Shown one piece after another: positions 44,883 to 54,524 of a stretch of 64,000 nucleotides of DNA; position 1 is the first letter of the stretch; each line of letters opens with the position of its first letter. Location of the stretch: contig JAFWDK010000022.1 in assembly GCA_017513085.1 (NCBI GenBank), positions 1 to 64,000 on the forward strand, in the 5' to 3' direction. The stretch comes from Clostridiales bacterium. GTDB taxonomy: Bacteria > Bacillota > Clostridia > Saccharofermentanales > Saccharofermentanaceae. A program made the position numbers and the translations under genes. The notes below the pieces were generated by a model. The model searched no databases. It was not told the origin of the DNA and saw only the letters and a list, made by a program, of their open reading frames with translations.

Positions 44883-46178
44883 TTATTCTATTCTCATCTT
44901 TTCGATATTATCAATAATGCATCTCGTCATTTTCTTGTTTGTTTCATAGAGTTCTTTGTATCGATCTTTGTCAGCGAAGTAAGCAGTAGAGATAAACTGA
45001 TTTGCAAGGATGATATATGGCACCGCCAGTTTTTCCTCTTCGGTTAGCCTTACGACGGAATCGTATCCTGCGAGCATCTCTTTCATAACGCTTAACCATT
45101 TCATGAACTTGTCGCTGTTTCCGTCCTCGAAAGTCTCGGAAAGTATGGCTGTTGTTGCATAACATGGATCGAAGATCCTGACGTTCCTCTCGCTCAATTC
45201 GAAGTCGATGAATCCCCATTTATCATCAGCTACGATGATGTTGCTCGGATTCGGATCTCTGTGGATCACCTGTCTCGGAAGTGACTTGTAGAGCTCCTCA
45301 AATTCAGAAAGAAACTTCTTTGTGAAGTCATCGTCTAACCCTAGTTCCGATGAAACCTTTGGCAATGCCCATGACTTGACCGCATCGTAAGTATCAACTT
45401 CGTCTGTTGCCGTATCTACCGTAGAGAGTGCTTTATCGAGCCAACCGATGATCTCACCAGTATACCTTGCCTTTTTCTCATAATCATCCAGATACAGCTT
45501 GCCTGCCATTACTCTTTCTCCGTCGATCTTCCGGCTGAGGGTAAAGTAGAGTTCGCCTTCCTGTACGTATTCTCTTCCATCCTTAGTCGGAATGATCGTC
45601 GGTGCGGATAATCCGACGTTGTTAAGCGCTCCGGCTATCTCGATCGCTTTCTTCGTATTGCCAAGATTTGCAGTGTACTTGATCACATATTCATCACCGA
45701 CAAACTTGGATGTATCGCTTATTTCTCCAGTCTCGGGAAATACGATATCAGAGACTTTCTGATCCTGAAGGTCCCAGTTAGAGAGAACTTCCGTGATCAA
45801 CTTATGATTTATCATAATGTGTTCCTCCTGTAAGATATTGATCTTGTAAGGCTTTTTGGCCTTGAACTTACGAAGGTACTCTGACGGTGTATAGCCGGTC
45901 TCCCGAACGAAGGATCTGTAGAAACCCGAATACGTGTCAAACCCGTACTCGAATGCAACGTCACCTTTCCTGCGTCCAGTTCCGATCTCGTATATCGCAT
46001 TAAGAAGCTTTCTTCTCAGGATATACTGCATTACAGGAAAACCTACGGCATCCTGAAATATTCTGTAGAAATGGAACAGTGAATAACCCGCTTCCTGAGA
46101 GAGCATCTCTGCGTTAATCTCGTCCTTAAGATTCGCTTCGATCTTATCCAATGTTTTCTGGATACAGTCCTTATACAC
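44883..46178 (-). CDS. AraC-type DNA-binding domain fused to an aminoglycoside-phosphotransferase-like kinase domain
   Basis: A 431-residue protein starting at a GTG with a perfect AAAGGAGG about 7 bp upstream. Residues 1-~110 are an AraC/XylS helix-turn-helix pair (LSQEAGYSLFHFYRIFQDA, and YGFDTYSGFYRSFVRETGY with the PSEYLRKF ending). From about 125 comes an APH/choline-kinase fold with the catalytic loop IHRDPNPSNII and metal-binding GFIDFELSE. The kinase domain is intact by motif, so it may phosphorylate a small molecule and report this to the regulator. A longer frame upstream has no ribosome site. Target unknown. Confidence 0.75.
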   Translation of the reverse strand: MYKDCIQKTLDKIEANLKDEINAEMLSQEAGYSLFHFYRIFQDAVGFPVMQYILRRKLLNAIYEIGTGRRKGDVAFEYGFDTYSGFYRSFVRETGYTPSEYLRKFKAKKPYKINILQEEHIMINHKLITEVLSNWDLQDQKVSDIVFPETGEISDTSKFVGDEYVIKYTANLGNTKKAIEIAGALNNVGLSAPTIIPTKDGREYVQEGELYFTLSRKIDGERVMAGKLYLDDYEKKARYTGEIIGWLDKALSTVDTATDEVDTYDAVKSWALPKVSSELGLDDDFTKKFLSEFEELYKSLPRQVIHRDPNPSNIIVADDKWGFIDFELSERNVRIFDPCYATTAILSETFEDGNSDKFMKWLSVMKEMLAGYDSVVRLTEEEKLAVPYIILANQFISTAYFADKDRYKELYETNKKMTRCIIDNIEKMRIE

Positions 46179-46578
46179 TTTGGTACCTCCTTTCTCAATT
46201 TCTTGCAGCTGCAACAAGTTTATGATAGCGCATATGTTGCTCGAAAACATTTCCTGTTTTGCTGTATTGGCGAAGTGGTGGAGTCTTGAGGTCAAAAATC
46301 TTGACCTCAAGACAGCGCGAGATCGTTCGACTGTCTTCTCAAAGATCGGTATCTTTTGTGGATAGACGAGACAAATCCTGAATGTCTCCCAGTGGATGTT
46401 CAGGATTTTTCTATTAGTGGAAAAATGTAAAGCCGGTGCGACATGATTTTCTTGAATTGCACGTTCTGATTGGTGTACTTGTAAATCTCCGTATGACATA
46501 ATGACATTACGGATCGGGAAGATCCGGATACACTGTTTCGGCCGACAGGAGAATCTATAAAGCTGAGGAGATTACACC
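46179..46578. other. 400-bp spacer with a perfect inverted repeat
   Basis: No gene. A 13-bp perfect inverted repeat is listed separately at 46283-46313. The end carries GAGGAG for the XRE/GyrI-like gene. Confidence 0.6.
46283..46313. repeat. 13-bp perfect inverted repeat, hairpin or operator
   Basis: GTCTTGAGGTCAA, AAATC, TTGACCTCAAGAC. It has no T-run on either side, which argues against a terminator. It lies ~105 bp before the AraC-kinase start and ~270 bp before the XRE gene. Confidence 0.6.
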
Positions 46579-47283
46579 ATGAGTTTAGGTAAGAATATTC
46601 AATATCTGCGTAAGATCAATAAGCTGAAACAGGACCAGTTTGCAGAGAAGATGGGTGTCAGCAGACAGACCATTTCCCGGTGGGAGTCGGACGAAGTGAC
46701 TCCGGAACTTTCCAAGCTGGTGGAGATGTGTTCCCTGTTTTCCTGTAGTATGGATGAACTGGTCAGAGGCGATCTGACTTCTAAAGGGGAGATCTACTCT
46801 GATGTCACGATCCGAAAAGTGCCTGCTTTCCGGATGGCGAAATATGCCATTATCTCCCAGGAGCCGGAAGATGACGTGCTGACTCATATGAAAAACTGGG
46901 CGGAGAAGAGCGGCCTTATTGCCGCGGATCCGAAGGCGAAGCGGATCGGATGGGATTTCCCGTTTGTGTCCCAGGAACAGAGCATGCGTTTCGGCATGCA
47001 CGGATATGCGGCTGCATATGTTCTTCCTGATGGTTTCCGGACAAATTGCGAAGGCGTGGAATATTGCGATAACAAGGAAGCCAGCTATGCGGTGATCACG
47101 GTAAAAGATCCGATGGTACAGCCGTTCGAGCGTATCCCGGTCGGGTATAAGCACATCATGGAATACCTGGAAGCAAATAGCATCAAGGGCAGACAGGACG
47201 ATAACGTTCTTGGCTGTTTCGAGTACGAATATGAGAAAGACGGTACAGAGTACATGGATATTTATATCTGTGTAGACATATAA
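46579..47283 (+). CDS. XRE regulator fused to a GyrI-like effector-binding domain
   Basis: A 234-residue protein: residues 1-65 form an HTH_3 domain (FAEKMGVSRQTISRWESDEV), residues ~80-234 a GyrI-like/AraC effector-binding fold (VTIRKVPAFRMAKYAI, FERIPVGYKHIMEYLEAN, EYMDIYICVDI). The C-terminal domain usually binds hydrophobic or cationic small molecules, so this is a one-component sensor. GAGGAG lies 10 bp before the ATG. It is divergent from the AraC-kinase protein and could share its control region. Confidence 0.8.
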   Translation: MSLGKNIQYLRKINKLKQDQFAEKMGVSRQTISRWESDEVTPELSKLVEMCSLFSCSMDELVRGDLTSKGEIYSDVTIRKVPAFRMAKYAIISQEPEDDVLTHMKNWAEKSGLIAADPKAKRIGWDFPFVSQEQSMRFGMHGYAAAYVLPDGFRTNCEGVEYCDNKEASYAVITVKDPMVQPFERIPVGYKHIMEYLEANSIKGRQDDNVLGCFEYEYEKDGTEYMDIYICVDI

Positions 47284-47346
47284 ACTGAATGCTTGTGAGT
47301 TCATCAGTCTTTTTAAGTCTGGTATTTTGTGGATCGTGGATACATG

Positions 47347-47378
47347 ACCCGTGATGGTTATCTCATCGCGGGTTTTTT
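47347..47378 (+). terminator. Terminator of the XRE/GyrI-like gene
   Basis: ACCCGTGATG pairs with CATCGCGGGT (one mismatch) across a 7-nt loop, followed by TTTTTT. Confidence 0.75.
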
Positions 47379-47483
47379 GTTGAAGTTTTCTTTTCCCTGA
47401 GCGGAGGCATCTACGTGGCAAAGATGTACGAATCGTGGTTGTGTGATACAATCGAAGTATTATAGGCGTTGGGGGATAGTTTC

Positions 47484-49466
47484 ATGGAAAAGCCATTCAA
47501 ACCATATATACCTGCTGATAAAGTCACGACGGAGATGACACCGGCCTCGATCATTCTGGGCATCGTGCTTGCTGTCGTATTCGGTGCGGCAAATGCTTAT
47601 CTTGGACTGAAAGTCGGACTGACTGTTTCGGCTTCGATTCCGGCGGCCGTCATCTCGATGACGATCATAAGGATCATCATGCGTAAAGATTCCATCCTGG
47701 AGAGTAATATGGTCCAGACCATCGGTTCTGCCGGTGAGTCACTGGCGGCGGGTGCGATCTTCACGATGCCTGCACTGTTTATCTGGGCGAAGGAAGGTGT
47801 GATGGACAAACCTTCGCTGATCTCGATCACGATCATTGCTCTGGTGGGCGGACTTCTGGGTGTGTTTTTCATGGTACCTCTCCGCAGTGCCCTGATCGTA
47901 AAAGAACACGGTGTGCTGCCGTATCCGGAAGGCACTGCCTGTGCAGAAGTACTGCTTGCCGGTGAGGAAGGCGGATCTTCTGCTAAGTCTGTTTTTATAG
48001 GTATGGCACTTGGTGCTGTCGTCAAGTTTTTTGCTGACGGACTTTGTGCGGTGAAGTCGGTGGTCACATTTAAGATCTCCGCGTTGAAGACGGAATTCTC
48101 TTCGGAAATCTATCCTGCGCTGATCTCGGTCGGATATATTTGCGGACCGAAGATCTCAGCGTACATGTTTGCAGGCGGTCTTCTGGGCTGGTTCGTTCTG
48201 ATCCCGGCGATCGTGAATTTCGGCACGGATATAGTTATGTATCCGGCGAGCGTTTCCGTTGCGGAACTTTACGCGGAGGGCGGTGCGTCCGCCATCTGGG
48301 CGAGCTATATCAAATATATCGGTGCCGGTGCAGTTGCGGCGGCTGGTATTATCAGTCTGATCAAGACATTCCCGACGATCGTGAAGGCGTTCAAGGGCTC
48401 CATGCAGGGTCTCTCGAAAAAAGCAAAGGGCAAGGGTGCTTTGGATCGTACGAGTCAGGATCTGGACATGCGGTTCGTGCTCCTGTCGATTGCCGTTTTG
48501 ATCATTCTGATCTGGGTACTCCCGTCGATTCCGGTTACGATTTTCGGCGCACTTCTGGTCGTGTTCTTCGGATTCTTCTTCAGTGCAGTCAGCTCGAGAA
48601 TGGTTGGCCTTGTAGGAAGTTCAAACAATCCGGTTTCCGGTATGACGATCGCGACTGTACTGATTGCGACTTTCTGTCTGAAACTCACCGGCGATGTCGG
48701 TGTGCATGGTATGCACGGTGCCATCGCAATCGGTTCGATCATCTGTATTGCGGCATGTATGGCCGGTGATACTTCGCAAGACCTGAAGACAGGTTATATT
48801 CTGGGTGCAACTCCGAAGAAACAGCAGATCGGTGAGATCATGGGTACGATCGCCGCGGCGTTGGCCATCGGCGGTGTTATGATCCTTCTGGATTCTGCAT
48901 TCAGTTTCGGAACGGATAAGCTTGCAGCGCCGCAGGCCACGATGATGAAGATGATCATCGAGGGTGTCATGGATGGAAATCTTCCATGGGCATTGATCTT
49001 TATCGGTGTCTTTATCGCTATTGTCATCGAGTTCCTCGGTGTTTCAGCGCTGCCGGTTGCAATCGGCCTTTATCTCCCGCTGGAGCTGTCTGCTCCGATC
49101 ATGTTCGGTGGTCTTATTAAGTGGATCGTGGATAAGAGAAATGGTAAGCAGAAGGATGAGTCTGGTAAAGGAATTCTCTTCTGTTCCGGCTTGATTGCCG
49201 GCGAAGGTATATTGGGCGTGCTTCTTGCAATCCTGACGGTTACGAATGTGGCCGGGAAGATCGATATCAGTTCACATATACCTTCCGGAAATGTTACATC
49301 GCTGATCGTGTTGATCGGTATCGGTGTGCTGGTACTTCTCATGGCAGGGAAGAAGCCGGTGAAAGCTGTAGTTAAGGAAGGTGCGGATGCGCAGACTGTA
49401 AAGGATGCTTCTGCTGATGCAGCAAAGGATGAACCCAAAGCGGCATCGAAAGAGACTAAGAAGTAA
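47484..49466 (+). CDS. OPT-family oligopeptide transporter
   Basis: A 660-residue membrane protein with about 14-16 hydrophobic segments. OPT features: AANAYLGLKVGLTVSASIPAA near residue 35, LPYPEGTACAEVL around 145, and repeats of GDTSQDLKTGYILGATP. Bacterial OPT proteins take up short peptides by proton symport. GGGGGAT precedes the ATG at 47484. The C terminus has a charged Lys/Ala tail. It is followed 20 bp later by a PqqD-like protein, which suggests the two are connected. Confidence 0.85.
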   Translation: MEKPFKPYIPADKVTTEMTPASIILGIVLAVVFGAANAYLGLKVGLTVSASIPAAVISMTIIRIIMRKDSILESNMVQTIGSAGESLAAGAIFTMPALFIWAKEGVMDKPSLISITIIALVGGLLGVFFMVPLRSALIVKEHGVLPYPEGTACAEVLLAGEEGGSSAKSVFIGMALGAVVKFFADGLCAVKSVVTFKISALKTEFSSEIYPALISVGYICGPKISAYMFAGGLLGWFVLIPAIVNFGTDIVMYPASVSVAELYAEGGASAIWASYIKYIGAGAVAAAGIISLIKTFPTIVKAFKGSMQGLSKKAKGKGALDRTSQDLDMRFVLLSIAVLIILIWVLPSIPVTIFGALLVVFFGFFFSAVSSRMVGLVGSSNNPVSGMTIATVLIATFCLKLTGDVGVHGMHGAIAIGSIICIAACMAGDTSQDLKTGYILGATPKKQQIGEIMGTIAAALAIGGVMILLDSAFSFGTDKLAAPQATMMKMIIEGVMDGNLPWALIFIGVFIAIVIEFLGVSALPVAIGLYLPLELSAPIMFGGLIKWIVDKRNGKQKDESGKGILFCSGLIAGEGILGVLLAILTVTNVAGKIDISSHIPSGNVTSLIVLIGIGVLVLLMAGKKPVKAVVKEGADAQTVKDASADAAKDEPKAASKETKK

Positions 49467-49486
49467 GATGTAGAGGTAGGTGCTAC

Positions 49487-49825
49487 ATGCCGAAGAAAGA
49501 GAATTTCCTGGATCGTGTTTACGAGAAAATGCCCGGCGTTGCTTTTTCCACATCGGAAGAAGGCGAAGTAACGGTGGATATGGAGAATAAAGGCTTTACG
49601 AACAGGATCGCGCAGCGGTTCTTCAAGCAGCCTTCTGTGTCGCACATCAAGCTCGAGGGCATGGGGAGTTTCATTTTCTTATCCATCGACGGCAAAAGCA
49701 CTGTCTACGATATCGGACAGCTTGTTTCGGGAAAGTTCGGTGACGAAGCGGAGCCGCTTTATGAGAGGTTGTGTGTGTATGTGCGGCAACTCGAAGAAGT
49801 CGGATTTGTGAGGATCGTAGAATGA
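49487..49825 (+). CDS. PqqD-like (RiPP recognition element fold) protein
   Basis: A 112-residue protein. The middle (FKQPSVSHIKLEGMGSFIFL, then STVYDIGQLVSGKFG and LYERLCVYVRQLEEVGFVRIVE) has the winged-helix PqqD fold with the typical 'LDxxGxxIWxxlDG..tv' pattern. PqqD domains bind leader peptides for radical-SAM modification enzymes, but no such enzyme is in this window. AGAGGTAGG precedes the ATG. The last codon overlaps the ATG of a 25-codon frame (ATGA). With the peptide transporter upstream this could be a peptide-handling unit. Confidence 0.7.
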   Translation: MPKKENFLDRVYEKMPGVAFSTSEEGEVTVDMENKGFTNRIAQRFFKQPSVSHIKLEGMGSFIFLSIDGKSTVYDIGQLVSGKFGDEAEPLYERLCVYVRQLEEVGFVRIVE

Positions 49826-49899
49826 AGTACGGAGAATCCACATTCGATGCGCCGGTGCTACCGATCCTTGGTATGCTGATGCTTCCGAAAACGATCTGA
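49822..49899 (+). CDS. 25-codon frame coupled to the PqqD-like gene
   Basis: The ATG at 49822 overlaps the TGA of the PqqD-like gene (ATGA). The 25-residue peptide starts MKYGESTFDA and ends LPKTI. Two readings are possible: a micropeptide or RiPP-like precursor, or the degraded start of a membrane protein gene. Lack of Cys and Ser clusters in the second half weakens the RiPP reading. The spacer 49900-50152 has no further gene. Confidence 0.35.
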   Translation: MKYGESTFDAPVLPILGMLMLPKTI

Positions 49900-50152
49900 T
49901 ATATCCTGATTTTGATTTCGTTTTTCCGGAAAAACTGTGATAACAGTCGGGTTTAAGCACATACAATCTGGGGGTGCGATGCTACTGATCTTGATGGGAT
50001 CGCATTACAGATGTGCGTGGATGAGAGCAAAAAAATCCATCAAATTGACAAAACATGTGTGAAAAAATAGCAAAAAATGAGTAGATTCCAATTCTCTCGT
50101 ATATTAATATTGCGATTCGGAAATGACGATTTTGAATGATAAAGGCTGGCAA

Positions 50153-51529
50153 ATGGGCAAGAAAAAGACAATCAACATAGATGAAAAGACATCGCTTTTG
50201 TTTTTGGCAGGACCGATGTTTATCGAACTATTTTTGAATACTATGCTCAATAACGTGGATACGATCATGTTGAGCCACTACAATGATTATGCCGTTGGTG
50301 CAATTGGAAATGCTAACACCATCATGTTCATGATGAACATTCTTTTCAATGTTATCGCCACGGCGACCAGTGTAGTTGTTGCCCAGTATCTTGGGGCAAA
50401 ACGCCATGACAAAATGAACATGATCTATACGCTGGCCATCGTTGTAAACTTTGTTGTCGGTCTTGTACTCAGCGGAACTTTCTGTGCGGCGAATCCATTG
50501 ATCATGAAATTCCTTCAAGTGTCACCTGAGATGCGTCCCTATTCAATGATATATATTTATATCGTCGGTGGCGGCGGATTCCTGATAGCAGTGTTCAATG
50601 TAATGGTTCAGATCATGAGGTGCAATGGATATACCAAGATCGGTATGTGGATCACGTTCGGAATCAATATCATTAATATTCTCGTGAACTATCTTTTCCT
50701 TTACGGCCCCTTGGCTTTCCTGGATATGGGTGTTCAGGGAGTAGCCATCGCGACGGTATTCTCAAGATTCATAGCGGTGATCGCCATCTTTGTATTCTTC
50801 TTCGCTACGAAAACAGGAAAGATATCCTTGCGCTATCTCAGACCGTTTCCGCGTAAGTTGCTGGTCAAGATGATCAAGATCGGTCTTCCGACTGCCGGCG
50901 AGAACCTTACTTATAATCTGTACCAGACCACGCTTCTGTCTTTCGTAAACGGAATGGGTAATGATGCCGTGAACGCCAGAGCATATTGCAATACGCTCAT
51001 CTCTTTTGCGATGATCTTCTCAAATGCATGTGCGATGTCTACGCAGATCATTACCGGTCATCTTGTAGGTGCAGGAAAATCAGAAGAAGCATATAAGAGA
51101 GTATTTAGGACACTTCGAACTTCCATGCCGATTACAATTGCCATGGCATCGATCAATGCCGTCCTTTGCAGGTTTACCTTGCAACTGTTTACGAGCAATT
51201 CGAATATCATAGCACTCGGACAGATGATCATGCTTGTGGATATATTTGTTGAAGCGGGTCGTTGTCTGAATATGACTTTCGTCAGCAGTTTGAAAGCTGC
51301 CGGAGCATATGTATTCCCGCTGATCATGGGAATCTTGTGCAACTGGGGATTAGGTCTTGTGACAGGATATACGGTCGGAGTGGTCCTGAGTGTCGGAGTA
51401 GCAGGCATTTATGCCGGAACAGCTACGGACGAATGCATCCGCGGTCTCATCGTTATGTACTATTGGTATAAGAAAAAATGGTTTGGAAAGTCTGTTGTTG
51501 AAAAAAAGGACGCATTGGAATCTTTGTAA
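50153..51529 (+). CDS. MATE family efflux transporter
   Basis: A 458-residue protein with 12 hydrophobic segments and MATE features (FIELFLNTMLNNVDTIMLSH at the start; GLPTAGENLTYNL at the second half). It should export drugs or metabolites using Na+ or H+. The ATG at 50153 has AAAGG 8 bp upstream; the ATG at 50123 is an alternative with a weaker site. No regulator is adjacent; a weak AAAGC/GCTTT hairpin with T-run follows near 51527-51552. Confidence 0.8.
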   Translation: MGKKKTINIDEKTSLLFLAGPMFIELFLNTMLNNVDTIMLSHYNDYAVGAIGNANTIMFMMNILFNVIATATSVVVAQYLGAKRHDKMNMIYTLAIVVNFVVGLVLSGTFCAANPLIMKFLQVSPEMRPYSMIYIYIVGGGGFLIAVFNVMVQIMRCNGYTKIGMWITFGINIINILVNYLFLYGPLAFLDMGVQGVAIATVFSRFIAVIAIFVFFFATKTGKISLRYLRPFPRKLLVKMIKIGLPTAGENLTYNLYQTTLLSFVNGMGNDAVNARAYCNTLISFAMIFSNACAMSTQIITGHLVGAGKSEEAYKRVFRTLRTSMPITIAMASINAVLCRFTLQLFTSNSNIIALGQMIMLVDIFVEAGRCLNMTFVSSLKAAGAYVFPLIMGILCNWGLGLVTGYTVGVVLSVGVAGIYAGTATDECIRGLIVMYYWYKKKWFGKSVVEKKDALESL

Positions 51530-51688
51530 AGCTTGAATCACGGTGCTTTTTTTCGTCATAACGGTTTGTTTTCAATTAGTTAATATTATTGCCCTTTCTG
51601 CATTTTATAATTTACTTGGTTTTATAAATCGAATTTTACTATCATGCGATAAAATAGTAACAGATTGTAAATGTGCGAGGGAAAGGTT

Positions 51689-52996
51689 ATGACAGATAAG
51701 AAATTGACTGATTTTTCTATTAATGATGTTTCTGAATTGTTCCTGAAAAACATTGATGCAGTAATTCTGGTAGATGCTACGATCGACCAGTACAGAGCAG
51801 TTATCCGCCGTGGTTTTTTTGAGGGATTTCTTAAGGAAACAGGTAGTTATCATGATCTGATCCTGGATCTTTGGTTCCATTTCAATGATTCCAATGAAAA
51901 GGTTTCTGAAGATTATCAGATCTTCGCAGATAATACCGGTGTATTTACAAAAAAATACAGCCGCAGATTGAAATTGGTTCTTGAGAACGAAGAAAAACCC
52001 CATCTTGTGCAGATGACGGTTTATCCGTTGGTGGCAACAGAGAAGTATCTTTTTGTCTTGGATGAATTTGATGATAATGAGTCTATGCAGGAGTCGCTTA
52101 CCACCAAGAAGATCAACACGATCCAGAGTTCTTATCTGTTCTCGATGTATATTGATCTGGTTCAGGATACGACGAGCAGTATAAATGTTACGGAGATATC
52201 CGAGGATGTTGTAAATTACAACCTCAAGTATTCTGATTGGAGAATGATGATCGTTAATATGATCTGGCCGGAGGATCAGGAACAGTTCCTGCGCCGTACG
52301 GATCCTGAATATCTGAAGAAGAACTTCACTCCCGGACGAACCTCTTCTTATGACTGTATGATGCGAAACCTGGAAGGAAAGTTTATCTGGGTAAAGCTTA
52401 TCTTCAGTCGTGCGCAAACGAATAATGATGAAGATTACAGATTCGTATTCATGGTTCAGGATATTCATGAGAACTCTATGGAGATTCTTTCCACCCTGAA
52501 AAAATACGAAGAAATGGCGATCACGGATCCGCTTACGGGCGTGTTTAATCACGGCGAGATCGAGACACAACTGCATAATGCATTATCGATCCGGCAGAAT
52601 AATGATGAACCGATTTCCGTTATGTTGCTTGACCTTGATATGTTTAAGAAGGTTAACGATAACTTCGGCCATTCTGCCGGAGACACGACACTGAAGCATT
52701 TTGCCAAGATCATGAAGGAATTTGCCATCAAGGAAAATGCGGCGGTAGGACGTTGGGGTGGTGAGGAATTCGTCATTGTCTGCTATAACAAAAATGCGGA
52801 CGGAGTGAAGGAGATCGCTGAAAAGCTCAGAAAAGAAGTGGAAGAGTATGTATTCCCTGAAATCGAACATATTACATGCTCTGTCGGTGTAACGGAACTG
52901 AAAGCAGAAGACGGATTTGAAGATGTTTTTAACAGGATCGACAAAGCAATGTATGCTTCGAAGCATAACGGAAGGAATATGGTTACGCTTATGTAA
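51689..52996 (+). CDS. Diguanylate cyclase with N-terminal PAS-like sensor
   Basis: A 435-residue soluble protein. Residues ~10-140 and ~170-265 look like two PAS-type domains; residues ~270-435 are a GGDEF domain with DPLTGVFNHGEIE, the active motif GGEEF (WGGEEFVIV) and SVGVTEL. No inhibitory I-site (RxxD) is evident. It should make cyclic di-GMP. GGGAAAGG lies 7 bp before ATG 51689; an upstream in-frame start is less likely. It is monocistronic, with its own terminator. Confidence 0.8.
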   Translation: MTDKKLTDFSINDVSELFLKNIDAVILVDATIDQYRAVIRRGFFEGFLKETGSYHDLILDLWFHFNDSNEKVSEDYQIFADNTGVFTKKYSRRLKLVLENEEKPHLVQMTVYPLVATEKYLFVLDEFDDNESMQESLTTKKINTIQSSYLFSMYIDLVQDTTSSINVTEISEDVVNYNLKYSDWRMMIVNMIWPEDQEQFLRRTDPEYLKKNFTPGRTSSYDCMMRNLEGKFIWVKLIFSRAQTNNDEDYRFVFMVQDIHENSMEILSTLKKYEEMAITDPLTGVFNHGEIETQLHNALSIRQNNDEPISVMLLDLDMFKKVNDNFGHSAGDTTLKHFAKIMKEFAIKENAAVGRWGGEEFVIVCYNKNADGVKEIAEKLRKEVEEYVFPEIEHITCSVGVTELKAEDGFEDVFNRIDKAMYASKHNGRNMVTLM

Positions 52997-53037
52997 GCAG
53001 CTGTATGACAGGAGTTCTGATATTATACAAATCAATC

Positions 53038-53073
53038 GAAGGTGCTTCATGATATTGAGGCACCTTCCTTTTT
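53038..53073 (+). terminator. Terminator of the diguanylate cyclase gene
   Basis: GAAGGTGC...GCACCTTC stem with CTTTTT after it. Confidence 0.8.
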
Positions 53074-53213
53074 GCAACAAAACGAAAGGTTCTCTCGTCA
53101 TTTATATGAGAAAGCTTGAATAGAAGAAATCTAATATTCATGAATCCTTTAGTTGAAACGTTTTCGCATTTGAATGGTTTTATCTGTAGAGGATCAAAGG
53201 ATGGGGGAAAGAT

Positions 53214-54524
53214 ATGAAAAGAATGAAATCCTGCTATTTTGTTTTGGCTGCAATGCTTGCGTTTTCCGGATGCTCGCCGAAGAATGAAGACTCCAAAGTT
53301 TCACAGGCATCCGTAAGTGAAACGACGGAGACGGTAGAAAAATCTGCTTCCGAAGAGTTCTCAACGGAAGCAGAGGAAACAGTTATGACAATGGATACGA
53401 CTTCTTCTTCGGCGTCAGAAGCAGAGGATGATTCCGGTATGATCGACAAAAAAGAAATAGATCAGACCGGTGAGAAAAGAGCATATCTGAAGAATGCGTG
53501 TACTGATGAGATCATTGAAATTGATGACTTTACCAGTTCGACAAATAGTTATTTTGTCATGAATAACTTTCAATACGATAACAACGCGTGGAGCGAAGCT
53601 TTTGACATTGGACGGGATTATCCGAAATATGCAGAAGGTGATGACTTGTTGAATATTACGAAGGATCTGGATATGCCGGCCAAGGTCGATGATTTTACGG
53701 TCATTTGGGAAAGTTCCGATGAAACGATTATTCAACCGGACGGTACTGTGACGTGTCCACATGACCATAGCCGATATGTGCTTTTGACGGCGATCATTAC
53801 AAAAGAAAACCGAACGGTGATATCCCGCAAAGTTGTACGTGTGGCCAGAGATACGTATGCCGACGTTACGACGGATAAAATACTGAGAGCAGATATGTAC
53901 CATGATCCGGCAGCTTTTCAATACGAAGGGATCGATGAGAGCTTCATTGGGCATTGGTTCTATGAACTGGAGGATCCGGAGCAGTTTTATCTTTTCGACA
54001 ACGCGGCAGGGCGTATTTACTTTACGGATGAGATGCGTGGCAAAACAAGACAGATTCAGCTCGATGGCATTCTTTCAGAAGTACATATTGAAACGATCAA
54101 CGAGGCATGTCTGCAAGTGTATGCTTCACGAAAAGCACTTGGCCTTCAGGATTGGTGTGAACTCAGATATGATCGGGTTAGTTCGGGGCTGGGAGATATC
54201 GCGTACGATTTCGCGCAGTATTATCAGGATGTCCCGGTACATGGAGGTGTGCGACTGATGATCTATGACGAGAACCCCAATCAGTTCATGAATAGTTGGC
54301 TTCTGCAGATACCTGAAGGATTCGATGCGAACCCGAAGTTTTCCAAAGATGAGGCCATGCAAAAATACGATCTTTATGAAGATAAGATCACATTGGAGAT
54401 CCTGGAATTGAATAACGAGATCCATCTGATTTGGAACGGATATGTAAAAAATAAGATGGAATATGTGTATATTGACGCGCAAACGGGTGAAGAATTGCAG
54501 CGTGATTCCACGTTTGTAACCTGA
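53214..54524 (+). CDS. Lipoprotein with Ig-like and FTP/PepSY-like segments
   Basis: A 436-residue lipoprotein (lipobox FSGC, Cys about 20) with a 60-residue Ser/Thr/Glu linker. Around residues 160-225 a segment VIWESSDETIIQPDGTV resembles bacterial Ig-like domains. Around 275-350 YDFAQYYQDVPVHGGVRLMI resembles the FTP propeptide domain of thermolysin-type peptidases, and the C terminus YVYIDAQTGEEL resembles PepSY. No catalytic HExxH is present, so it may be an isolated inhibitor-like or adhesive protein. GGGGGAAAG precedes the ATG. Monocistronic. Confidence 0.6.
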   Translation: MKRMKSCYFVLAAMLAFSGCSPKNEDSKVSQASVSETTETVEKSASEEFSTEAEETVMTMDTTSSSASEAEDDSGMIDKKEIDQTGEKRAYLKNACTDEIIEIDDFTSSTNSYFVMNNFQYDNNAWSEAFDIGRDYPKYAEGDDLLNITKDLDMPAKVDDFTVIWESSDETIIQPDGTVTCPHDHSRYVLLTAIITKENRTVISRKVVRVARDTYADVTTDKILRADMYHDPAAFQYEGIDESFIGHWFYELEDPEQFYLFDNAAGRIYFTDEMRGKTRQIQLDGILSEVHIETINEACLQVYASRKALGLQDWCELRYDRVSSGLGDIAYDFAQYYQDVPVHGGVRLMIYDENPNQFMNSWLLQIPEGFDANPKFSKDEAMQKYDLYEDKITLEILELNNEIHLIWNGYVKNKMEYVYIDAQTGEELQRDSTFVT

